DNA of 5,184 nt from an uncultured Lachnospiraceae bacterium (GTDB taxonomy: Bacteria > Bacillota > Clostridia > Lachnospirales > Lachnospiraceae): contig CACZNY010000291.1 in the NCBI GenBank assembly GCA_902782655.1, positions 1 through 5,184 of the forward strand, written 5' to 3'. Numbering within the stretch: position 1 is the stretch's first letter; each line of letters opens with the position of its first letter. Under the pieces are notes generated by a model, which was given only the letters and a program-made list of their open reading frames with translations, was not told the DNA's origin and searched no databases. Below, piece by piece: positions 1 to 5,184 of the stretch. A program made the position numbers and the translations under genes.

Positions 1-2
1 AA

Positions 3-320
3 AAAGATCCGGATAAGGGCACCTGTATAGCTACTGCAAAGGGACAGCTTGGATGCGCGGGAGTCTATACGATACCGCTTGACAAGCCTGCAGCCTTAAA
101 GGCCGGAGAAGGCTTTGCGGTGCTGGTATGCTACAACAGGGATGACGGATCGGATATCGGAATATTGGGAGAGAGCCAGACTGACGGTAAATTCGAGCTG
201 AATCAGAAGGCCGGAGAGACACTGATCCTCGACAGTGATAATACCTGGAAGGATATTTCAGACAAAGAGAAAAACGGTGTATACTCAACCACTCTGGAGA
301 TAAGGGCATTTACCGACAGG
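3..320 (+). other. C-terminal half of a lectin-like domain (protein domain)
   Basis: Visible residues 1-106 follow the pattern of the lectin-like domain found after papain-family domains in Firmicutes. There is a strand ending in GVYTIPL, then LKAGEGFAVLVCYN, which fits the usual 'Leu-x-x-Gly-Glu-x-Phe-x-Val-Val' strand. Then AGETLILDSD with NTWKDI fits 'Ala-Gly-Glu-Ser-x-x-Ser-x-Asp-Gly-x-x-Trp-x-Asp'. The domain closes with IRAFT, which fits the usual 'Ile-(Arg/Lys)-Ala-Phe' end. The match is from memory of family patterns. The N-terminal half of the domain, and any catalytic Cys-His-Asn domain, would lie before base 1. Confidence 0.6.
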
Positions 321-3300
321 GCGGACGAGGACAGGCTCGAGGTGACGGGAGTTACAAATGTGACCGGTGGAGAGGTCAGCATGAATAAGACCACCGGTGA
401 TATTACCGCAAGGTTTTCGTCATCGGCTGCCCAGGGAGAGAGAATTGCCGATCATGCGGACACAACCTTCGGGCTGACCTATAACAGGGAGGCTTCGGGT
501 ATAGAGCTTAAGTCCTCAGACGAGAGAGTAGTTGCGGTAAATGACGGGAAGCTGACCGCGAAGGGACCCGGCAGGGCAATAGTCCGTGTTTATGAAAACG
601 GGACGCAGACCGGATATTTCAATGTAAAGGTTATAAAGGAGATAAAGCCGGAGTGGTTTTCATATATACAGGACGGTATCGATGGCTCGGAGTATTCTCC
701 CGGCAGCAACGGCATCACACTTTATGAGAACCTGAAATGCGGCGAAGCCGGATCCTGGATAAATATCGTAATGGTAGATCCGGATCACAGACTGGTGCCT
801 GCAGATGCATATTACCTTGAGTATACCGGAAATAACACAGTGGGAAATGCTTCCGCAAGGATAGTAGCGACCAAAGAGAGCAGCTATTGTACCGGCGCAA
901 ATGACACCATCAGCTATAGCATAGAAAAGCTGAATGTGAAATCTCTGTATTTCTCGGTGAACAACGGCACATATGACAGTGATAACAATAAATATGATTA
1001 TGAGTATAACGAAAAGAAGATCGAGCCTGAGATTGAGAAATTGTATGTTATCGGAAGCAGCACAGGTATCCCTTATGAATTAAAGGGCTATAAAACCTAT
1101 GATCTGACGGCGAAGAAACCGGGGGGAAAATATGTCGATCCGGTGGATGCGGGAGACTACTGCGCTGTATGCAAGGTGGATGATAAGCTCTTTACGGACG
1201 GTACGGACTCATTTAACGGCGAGGTATATCTTTTATTCAGCATCACTCCGGTAAGCATTTCCGACAGGATCTGCGACTACAGCAGCCGGGTCAGCTATAC
1301 CGGAAAGCCTGTCACACCCATGGTATCTGTTTATAAAATGAGTGATGGCTTCAGGAGATATGTCCCGAATACCGATTATGATGTGGTTTATCATAACAAT
1401 ACCGATGTGTATGATCTTACGGATAAGGATATGACCGATACTGAGGTATTGGATAAGGCTCCCTACTTTACCGTGACCGGCAAAGGAAGCCATATGGGAA
1501 ATATCATTAATAATGAGATCCAGACAGATGGCTATAAGGACAGATTCTATTTCAGTATAATGCCGCTTGATCTTACGGGGACTGACAGCCGGGGTGAGGC
1601 TCTGACCAGGGTGACGCTTTCGGCAGACAGCTTCGCATACAGCGGAGACCTGATCACGCCTGTCGTCAAAGAGGTAAGCTTCAACGGTGTAAAGCTTACA
1701 GAGGATAAGGATTATACGATAAGCTGCACTAAAAACAGATATCCCGGGACAGGAAGCGTTATTATTTCCGGTAAGGGCATTTACGGGGGAGACGTGTATG
1801 CGGATTTCACGATATTACAGCCGGATGCTGCAGCGGCAGAGGTATCGGTCGAATTAAAGAATAAGAAGGCCGCAGGCAGTGTCTACACAGGAAAGGCTGT
1901 ACGTCCGGAAGTAAAGGTGGTGCTTGACGGCAGGAAGCTTGAGAAGACCGAATACAGGGCAGAGTATTACAGTATGAATGATCTTGCCGTAACAGATCCC
2001 GTGAATGCCGGGGAATACGGCATCGTTATACGTCCTGCCGAGGGCTCTGCAGTGAAGTTTAAGATAAACAGCTCCCTCGTATACAGCATAAAGCCAAAGA
2101 GCGTGAAGTCACTTAAGGTAACGCTCAGCAGCAATAAGATAACCCAGGGCAGCGGTGAGACCGACGAGCAGTATATCAAACGTGTCAGCGAGGGGATATG
2201 CCCCGGCGTAAAGTCGGTTATGGATGGAAAGACATTGATCAAGGCGGAGGACTATACCGTATCATATTCAAATAATCATGACTGCGGTACAGCGACAGCA
2301 GTGCTCAGCTTCAGCGGGAATTACTCCGGAATAAAGGAGGTTCCTTTTGCCATCAAGGGCAAGCCTGTTTCAAAGCTTCGGATCTCAAAGATAGGGCCGC
2401 AGGAGATTGCTTTTGATCCATCGGGAGAGATCGGCAGGGTTGAACCTGAGATCAGCGTAAGCGACGCAAAGGGCAACACGGTCTCAAGTAATGATTATCA
2501 GGTCTTCTACTGCAACAATTCAGCTGTCGGAAAGGCAACGGCGCTTGTAGTAGGTAAGGGCATTTATGAGGGAACGAAGCAGCTCAGCTTTAAGATCACG
2601 CCCAGAAAGCTCCGGGACAAGGATATCATATTATCTACCGGAAAGAATAACCGGATAGAGAGCCAGTATTACGACGGAGCTCCCGTCATGCTCGAGGATC
2701 TTACAGTGACAGAGGCAAATGCATATTCCGAAGAGGATCAGCCGAGGGATTATGAACTCAAAAAGGATGTCGACTATACAGTAAAGATAACCGGAAGCAC
2801 GAAGCCGGGTACGGGAAAGGTAACGATAAAGGGCAAGGGGATATATGCGGGAAGCATCACCAGTACCTTTATTATAATCGATTCAAGAAGAAGGGCTGAT
2901 AATCCGACGGATCTTAAGAGTGTCGAGAAGAATATCCAGGTCAGTCTGGACGGAACGGGGGTTGATAACATCTTTGAGAAGGGTTATTCGGTCCCCTACA
3001 GCGGAAAGGAGATAACCTTCGATATCGATCTTTCTGAGTCAATACCCGGTGGAAAAGGCGGTGCTGAGGAGACTCATATGATGCGGGAGGGCTATGATTA
3101 CAGGGTGTCCTATGAGAATAATAAAGAGGTGTCAGCGGATGTATCCGGCAATCATATAAACGGGCGCAGACAGCCGAAGGTGATCATTACCGGTATGGCG
3201 CCCAATTATACAGGCACATTGACGATAAACCTTGAGATCAGGCAGCTTGAGCTGAGCTTTGAAAGCATAAAGCCGCTTTGGAATGACAGGGATCCTTTCG

Positions 3301-3827
3301 CTCCGGCAGGGTATGCCGGCGATGCAGGGTATACCGGCGGCACGTTAAAGCCTGTTCCCAGACTTTATTATCTTAAGGACGGATATGAAAAAGCGGTATA
3401 TAAGGGAACGAAGACACCTCTGCTGGACAACAGTCTCTTCAGGATAAGCTACGAAAATACCTCCGGTCTTGGCTCATCCGGAGCAGAGAAAGCGCCGGTC
3501 ATGATACTTGAGCCTAAGAACAGTGAGAACTTTTACCTTAAAGGCGGAAAGCCGGAGCTTAGATACAAATTCAGCATAACAGCAGGAAATCTCGCTGATG
3601 CAAAGATCGCGGCGGTTCCCATGCAAAGATATAAGGGCATCGCCGTGAAGCCGAAGCCTGCGGTCACTCTTAACGGGGTAAAGCTTAAGGAAGGGTTTGA
3701 TTTTGAGTACGTATATACCAATAACGGCGGCCCGGGCCAGGCAAACGTCAGTATCGCTCCCATAGCCGGAAGCAAGGAGTTCACGCTCTCGGGCAGCGCG
3801 CCTTTTGCTGAGTTTCTGATAAGATAA
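3..3827 (+). CDS. C-terminal part of a large secreted multi-Ig-domain protein, probably a papain-type (C1A) peptidase with lectin-like domain (5' partial)
   Basis: The reading frame is open from the first complete codon to TAA at 3825-3827, giving 1274 residues; the start is outside the window. A GTG at 120 can be called a start, but it falls inside a beta strand and the coding signal continues before it. Visible residues 1-106 resemble the lectin-like domain that follows clostridial C1A peptidase domains. Residues about 112-211 resemble a Big_2 Ig domain (SSDERVVAV, then GKLTAKGPG). Residues about 216-1274 hold roughly eleven Ig-like/MBG-type repeats. The protein is rich in Thr, Ser, Gly, Tyr and Asn with no hydrophobic segment, so it is likely extracellular. 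It ends on a beta strand (AEFLIR), with no LPXTG, SLH or membrane anchor. Family knowledge suggests a peptidase or adhesin role at the cell surface. The peptidase itself is inferred, not seen. An alternative is a non-enzymatic adhesin sharing the same modules. A strong terminator follows. Confidence 0.93.
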   Translation, partial: KDPDKGTCIATAKGQLGCAGVYTIPLDKPAALKAGEGFAVLVCYNRDDGSDIGILGESQTDGKFELNQKAGETLILDSDNTWKDISDKEKNGVYSTTLEIRAFTDRADEDRLEVTGVTNVTGGEVSMNKTTGDITARFSSSAAQGERIADHADTTFGLTYNREASGIELKSSDERVVAVNDGKLTAKGPGRAIVRVYENGTQTGYFNVKVIKEIKPEWFSYIQDGIDGSEYSPGSNGITLYENLKCGEAGSWINIVMVDPDHRLVPADAYYLEYTGNNTVGNASARIVATKESSYCTGANDTISYSIEKLNVKSLYFSVNNGTYDSDNNKYDYEYNEKKIEPEIEKLYVIGSSTGIPYELKGYKTYDLTAKKPGGKYVDPVDAGDYCAVCKVDDKLFTDGTDSFNGEVYLLFSITPVSISDRICDYSSRVSYTGKPVTPMVSVYKMSDGFRRYVPNTDYDVVYHNNTDVYDLTDKDMTDTEVLDKAPYFTVTGKGSHMGNIINNEIQTDGYKDRFYFSIMPLDLTGTDSRGEALTRVTLSADSFAYSGDLITPVVKEVSFNGVKLTEDKDYTISCTKNRYPGTGSVIISGKGIYGGDVYADFTILQPDAAAAEVSVELKNKKAAGSVYTGKAVRPEVKVVLDGRKLEKTEYRAEYYSMNDLAVTDPVNAGEYGIVIRPAEGSAVKFKINSSLVYSIKPKSVKSLKVTLSSNKITQGSGETDEQYIKRVSEGICPGVKSVMDGKTLIKAEDYTVSYSNNHDCGTATAVLSFSGNYSGIKEVPFAIKGKPVSKLRISKIGPQEIAFDPSGEIGRVEPEISVSDAKGNTVSSNDYQVFYCNNSAVGKATALVVGKGIYEGTKQLSFKITPRKLRDKDIILSTGKNNRIESQYYDGAPVMLEDLTVTEANAYSEEDQPRDYELKKDVDYTVKITGSTKPGTGKVTIKGKGIYAGSITSTFIIIDSRRRADNPTDLKSVEKNIQVSLDGTGVDNIFEKGYSVPYSGKEITFDIDLSESIPGGKGGAEETHMMREGYDYRVSYENNKEVSADVSGNHINGRRQPKVIITGMAPNYTGTLTINLEIRQLELSFESIKPLWNDRDPFAPAGYAGDAGYTGGTLKPVPRLYYLKDGYEKAVYKGTKTPLLDNSLFRISYENTSGLGSSGAEKAPVMILEPKNSENFYLKGGKPELRYKFSITAGNLADAKIAAVPMQRYKGIAVKPKPAVTLNGVKLKEGFDFEYVYTNNGGPGQANVSIAPIAGSKEFTLSGSAPFAEFLIR
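333..647 (+). other. Big_2-like Ig domain (protein domain)
   Basis: Visible residues about 111-215 form one Ig-like unit between the lectin-like tail and the repeat array. Its centre, LKSSDERVVAVNDGKLTAKG followed by PGRAIVRVY and closing strand GYFNVKVI, has the Big_2 hallmark: 'Ser-Ser-(Asp/Asn)-x-x-Val-Val-x-Val', then 'Gly-x-(Leu/Val)-x-Ala-x-Gly-x-Gly-x-Ala'. Such domains are common in surface proteins of clostridia. Its first half (EVTGVTNVTGGEV onwards) is less typical, so the N-terminal boundary is approximate. Confidence 0.65.
648..3824 (+). repeat. Array of about eleven divergent Ig-like/MBG-type repeats
   Basis: Visible residues about 216-1274 divide into units of 78-123 residues. 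Approximate bounds are 216-314, 315-425, 426-525, 526-611, 612-701, 702-788, 789-870, 871-961, 962-1084, 1085-1196 and 1197-1274. The recurring order is a 'Tyr-x-Gly-Lys' strand, a 'Pro-x-Val-x-Val' strand, a Gly-Lys-x-Leu turn, a 'Asp-Tyr-x-Val-x-Tyr' strand with Asn-Asn, a 'Gly-Lys-Gly-x-Tyr-x-Gly' turn, and a closing 'Phe-x-Ile'. Clear cases are DYTVSYSNN, DYQVFYCNN, DYRVSYENN, GKGIYGG, GKGIYEG and GKGIYAG. Two units (315-425 and 612-701) instead carry VDAGDY and VNAGEY, a second subtype. Repeats are old and divergent at the DNA level; the longest identity noticed is 14 bases at 1770-1783 and 2553-2566. The array probably acts as a stalk or ligand-binding region outside the cell. Confidence 0.8.
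3306..3341 (+). repeat. In-frame 18-base tandem duplication
   Basis: Two adjacent copies, GCAGGGTATGCCGGCGAT (3306-3323) and GCAGGGTATACCGGCGGC (3324-3341), agree at 15 of 18 positions. They encode AGYAGD followed by AGYTGG. The second copy supplies the 'Tyr-x-Gly' entry of the tenth Ig-like unit. The sequence shows a recent, frame-preserving local duplication inside the large gene. Confidence 0.85.
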
Positions 3828-3901
3828 AACGTCACAGTCCGGCGGTCCGGCTTAAAGCTGAACTGTATCGGTAAAATAAGGCCGGCATGCCGGTCAGACA
3901 G
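3828..3901 (+). other. 3' untranslated region of the large gene with short repeats
   Basis: This stretch between the stop codon and the terminator has no ORF worth calling. It holds a short direct repeat, GTCCGGC at 3837-3843 and 3845-3851. It also has a perfect 12-base palindrome, CCGGCATGCCGG, at 3882-3893; with a G-T and a G-C pair outside, this could form a 6-bp hairpin with a CATG loop at 3880-3895. Just before the terminator is a small GACA run. No T-tract follows the palindrome, so it is not itself an intrinsic terminator. Confidence 0.5.
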
Positions 3902-3940
3902 ACAGGGGACGGGATATAATCGTCCCCTGTTTGCGTTTCT
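3902..3940 (+). terminator. Intrinsic (rho-independent) terminator after the large gene
   Basis: ACAGGGGACG at 3902-3911 pairs perfectly with CGTCCCCTGT at 3921-3930, giving a 10-bp stem with a 9-base loop. A T-rich tail (TTGCGTTTCT, 3931-3940) follows directly. The stem starts about 75 bases after the TAA of the large gene. The short, interrupted T-tract is less than ideal, but the stem is strong. It separates the two genes into different transcripts. Confidence 0.88.
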
Positions 3941-3941
3941 A

Positions 3942-3970
3942 TTGCCAATCTGAAATATAATTCGTATTAT
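3942..3970 (+). promoter_or_regulatory. Sigma-A promoter for the downstream unknown gene
   Basis: TTGCCA (3942-3947) matches five of six bases of the -35 consensus and TATTAT (3965-3970) matches five of six of the -10 consensus, with the ideal 17-base spacer. Transcription should start near 3976-3978, only a few bases before the Shine-Dalgarno at 3981. A perfect TATAAT at 3956-3961 lies inside the spacer but has no -35 at a suitable distance. It forms an inverted repeat with ATTATA (3966-3971) around the -10 box. Position just after the terminator and before the next gene supports the call. Confidence 0.75.
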
Positions 3971-3980
3971 ACAATGACAT

Positions 3981-3987
3981 AAGGAAG
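3981..3987 (+). promoter_or_regulatory. Shine-Dalgarno sequence leading to an ATG-TGA start-stop
   Basis: AAGGAAG at 3981-3987 is the best ribosome binding site in the intergenic region and lies 6 bases before ATG at 3994-3996. That ATG is followed directly by TGA (3997-3999), so as written this site can only start a one-residue peptide. The same ATG is in frame with the long downstream gene. The site is odd because the start codons that could make the long protein (4018, 4030) have much poorer sites. Confidence 0.7.
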
Positions 3988-3993
3988 TGATAA

Positions 3994-4004
3994 ATGTGAT
4001 GTGA
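3994..4004 (+). other. Two overlapping start-stop minimal ORFs (ATGTGATGTGA)
   Basis: ATG-TGA occurs at 3994-3999 and again at 3999-4004, sharing one base, so the first stop and second start overlap as TGATG. The first copy is in frame with the gene at 4030 and has a well-placed Shine-Dalgarno. It may be a regulatory start-stop element, or a nonsense change at codon 2 of the original start. Which one cannot be decided from this sequence alone. Confidence 0.5.
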
Positions 4005-4015
4005 AAGTCATCACA
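3995..4015 (+). promoter_or_regulatory. 7-bp inverted repeat covering the leader start site
   Basis: TGTGATG (3995-4001) and CATCACA (4009-4015) are perfect reverse complements separated by 7 bases (TGAAAGT). In RNA this would form a hairpin that includes most of the ATG at 3994 and the second ATG at 3999, and ends three bases before the ATG at 4018. In DNA it would be a 21-base dyad centred about 28 bases after the predicted transcription start, the position of a repressor operator. Either role is an inference. Confidence 0.5.
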
Positions 4016-4030
4016 GAATGGTGGGAATAA
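4001..4030 (+). CDS. Possible 9-codon leader peptide with tandem Trp
   Basis: A GTG at 4001 opens a short frame encoding MKVITEWWE and ending in TAA at 4028-4030. That stop overlaps the ATG of the long gene at 4030 (TAATG), a typical arrangement for translational coupling. Two adjacent Trp codons (4019-4024) lie just before the stop, which recalls stalling leader peptides. Against it, the start is GTG and the nearest good Shine-Dalgarno (3981-3987) is 13 bases away, too far for efficient direct use. It could be reached by reinitiation after the TGA codons just upstream. It may equally be a chance ORF. Confidence 0.2.
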   Translation: MKVITEWWE

Positions 4031-5184
4031 TGGGAAGCGGATATTTGTCTGTAGAAAAAAAGAGCAGTGCAGATGCAGTGATCAGGAAGGACAGCTTTCA
4101 GGATGCGCCTCAGGTAATGCGAAGCCGCATGACAAAAGAGCAGCAGGAGGGGCAGATGCAGAAGATAGTCCCCGTTCAGAAGGGGGCTCTTAAAGAAGCC
4201 GGTGAGGAAATACCTCAGACTGCAGAGAATAATATCATGATCCGCTTAAGGAACGCAGCGCTCAGTGTAAAGACGGACAGGCGCGTCTTTGGCGACAGCT
4301 ACCGGATGCTCCTTATCAAAGAAAGCATAGACAGGTTCTATGAGCTGCAGGACAGGCAGATAGAGCAGGAATCGGACTTTGATTCCCTGAAGGTCCTGGC
4401 TGTGGATACTTATACGGAGCTCATAAGGGTCTGCGATGAGTATCTTAAGGCAAGAAGGAAAGAGGGGAAGTCGGAGCAGGCTCAGACGGGCAGGTATAAG
4501 AAGGTTCGGCTTCTTCATGACTGTGCCAGGACAGGATTGCGCCAGATAGCGAGCATGACCGCTGAGGACTTCAGAGCCCGCTTCGAGGGAGACGAAAAGG
4601 GGAAGCTCCTTGATGCAGAAGAAGCCGGGAAGCTTCGTGCCGGGGAAGAACAAAGGATCCGGTTCGGGAAACTTCTGGAAAGAGATGTGGCGCGAAGGAA
4701 TACGGAAACAGAGGAAGCCGGCGAGCGGATGAACACGGAAATGCAGCTTCGGCATGAGAGAAACCATGCAGGGCTTTATACCTATCAGGTGTATTTCGAA
4801 AATGTAAGCTCCGACAGGCAGCTTGCCGCGGCTCTGGAAAGCTACAGCAGACTCAGCGGGCAGTTTCTCCCAAAGAATGAAGAGGGCTTTGCAGACGGTA
4901 AGGCGCGGCTTCTCGCAGTATGCGATCAGATACTTCATCAGACGGACAATATCATAAGGAGCGGAGCCTTCCTTAAAAAGAATAAAGTACGCAGGGAACA
5001 GGCCTCAAGGCTTAAGGAGCAGATCAACTGGGAAAGGGAAAGGCTTTTCAATACAGGGTTCAATGAGCTTAAGGCTGACAGTTCATTGACCTGGGATAAG
5101 GTTTGGGAAGGAGAGCAGGCGGTCATCAGGTTTTCCGATGCGGCAGGCTCCGGAGCGCTTGACAGCTATCAGCAGGATCATGTG
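4030..5184 (+). CDS. Large hydrophilic helical protein of unknown function (3' partial)
   Basis: The frame from ATG at 4030 has no stop to the window end, giving 385 residues of a longer protein. I do not recognise the family. It has no signal peptide or membrane segment (it begins MGSGYLSVEKK) and is rich in Glu, Lys, Arg, Gln and Leu, suggesting mostly helix and a cytoplasmic location or non-Sec export. Residues about 1-68 look poorly ordered and Gln/Lys-rich. Residues about 90-175 and 250-340 look like helical bundles. Residues about 176-245 are very charged and may be coiled coil. A weak internal duplication pairs VCD at 134-136 with VCD at 297-299, and KVR at 158-160 with KVR at 319-321. 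An in-frame ATG at 4018 (MVGIMGSG) is an alternative start. I prefer 4030 because of the TAATG overlap and a weak GGTG site 8 bases upstream (counting from the GG), but the start is uncertain. Codon use resembles the upstream gene. Confidence 0.88.
   Translation, partial: MGSGYLSVEKKSSADAVIRKDSFQDAPQVMRSRMTKEQQEGQMQKIVPVQKGALKEAGEEIPQTAENNIMIRLRNAALSVKTDRRVFGDSYRMLLIKESIDRFYELQDRQIEQESDFDSLKVLAVDTYTELIRVCDEYLKARRKEGKSEQAQTGRYKKVRLLHDCARTGLRQIASMTAEDFRARFEGDEKGKLLDAEEAGKLRAGEEQRIRFGKLLERDVARRNTETEEAGERMNTEMQLRHERNHAGLYTYQVYFENVSSDRQLAAALESYSRLSGQFLPKNEEGFADGKARLLAVCDQILHQTDNIIRSGAFLKKNKVRREQASRLKEQINWERERLFNTGFNELKADSSLTWDKVWEGEQAVIRFSDAAGSGALDSYQQDHV

Noticed and set aside
120..122. GTG as the start of the large gene, with a SD-like GGAGAAGG at 105-112
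   Set aside because: The frame is open to base 3 and the residues before GTG continue the lectin-like domain pattern. Starting here would cut a beta strand in half. The SD-like bases encode the Ala-Gly-Glu-Gly part of that strand.
31..3835. Several minus-strand ORFs of 61-100 codons opposite the large gene
   Set aside because: All are antisense to a well-supported coding frame with recognisable Ig-like domains, and none has any coherent product.
3956..3961. Perfect TATAAT as the -10 box
   Set aside because: No -35-like hexamer lies 16-18 bases upstream; the spacer from TTGCCA is only 8 bases. TATTAT at 3965 with a 17-base spacer is the better choice.
3995..4015. CRP/FNR-type site, because of TGTGA and TCACA half sites
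   Set aside because: The half sites are 11 bases apart, whereas CRP sites have 6 and FNR-type sites about 4. The position after the transcription start is also unlike an activator site.
3997..4015. TGA at codon 2 read as selenocysteine with a following stem-loop
   Set aside because: The TGA is inside the stem instead of just before it, codon 2 would be an extraordinary position, and nothing in the downstream protein resembles a selenoprotein.
3972..4030. Trp attenuation system controlling a Trp gene
   Set aside because: The Trp-Trp mini-ORF is present, but no terminator/antiterminator pair follows it and the long gene begins at its stop codon, so classical attenuation is not supported.
4246..4938. 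230-codon ORF on the minus strand
   Set aside because: It lies wholly opposite the unknown gene, has no Shine-Dalgarno before its ATG, and its Pro/Leu/Phe/Ser-rich product is what the antisense of a Glu/Lys/Arg-rich gene gives. The + frame continues to both sides of it.

Overview
The window holds two large protein-coding genes, both on the + strand and both cut by a window edge, separated by a 202-base intergenic region. The sequence suggests a low-to-mid GC Firmicute, most likely a gut or rumen Lachnospiraceae. The reasons are the AGG/AGA arginine and ATA isoleucine codons, the AAGGA-type ribosome binding site, the sigma-A style promoter, and the type of secreted multi-Ig-domain protein. This placement is an inference from style, not a database match.

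Region 1 (1-3827) is the 3' part of a very large gene for a secreted protein. The frame is open from the first bases, so the real start lies before the window. The 1274 visible residues begin inside what looks like the lectin-like domain that follows papain-type (C1A) peptidase domains in clostridia. A Big_2-like Ig domain comes next, then about eleven divergent Ig-like/MBG-type beta repeats running to the stop codon. No LPXTG signal, membrane anchor or SLH domain is visible at the C-terminus.

Region 2 (3828-4029) is a compact gene junction. It has a clear intrinsic terminator (10-bp perfect stem, 3902-3930), then a good sigma-A promoter (TTGCCA, 17 bases, TATTAT, 3942-3970), then an unusual leader. 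In the leader, a well-placed Shine-Dalgarno drives an ATG at 3994 that is followed at once by TGA. That ATG is in the same frame as the downstream gene. A 7-bp inverted repeat covers this start-stop site. A 9-codon ORF with two adjacent Trp codons ends in a TAATG overlap with the next start.

Region 3 (4030-5184) is the 5' part of a gene for a hydrophilic, helix-rich protein of at least 385 residues, with no signal peptide or membrane segment. I do not recognise its family. It has a faint internal duplication marked by Val-Cys-Asp and Lys-Val-Arg.

The terminator and the new promoter make the two genes separate transcription units, so nothing in the window shows that they work together. The most interesting parts are the leader of the second gene and the unknown protein itself. 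I saw no RNA gene, IS element, CRISPR array or phage gene.
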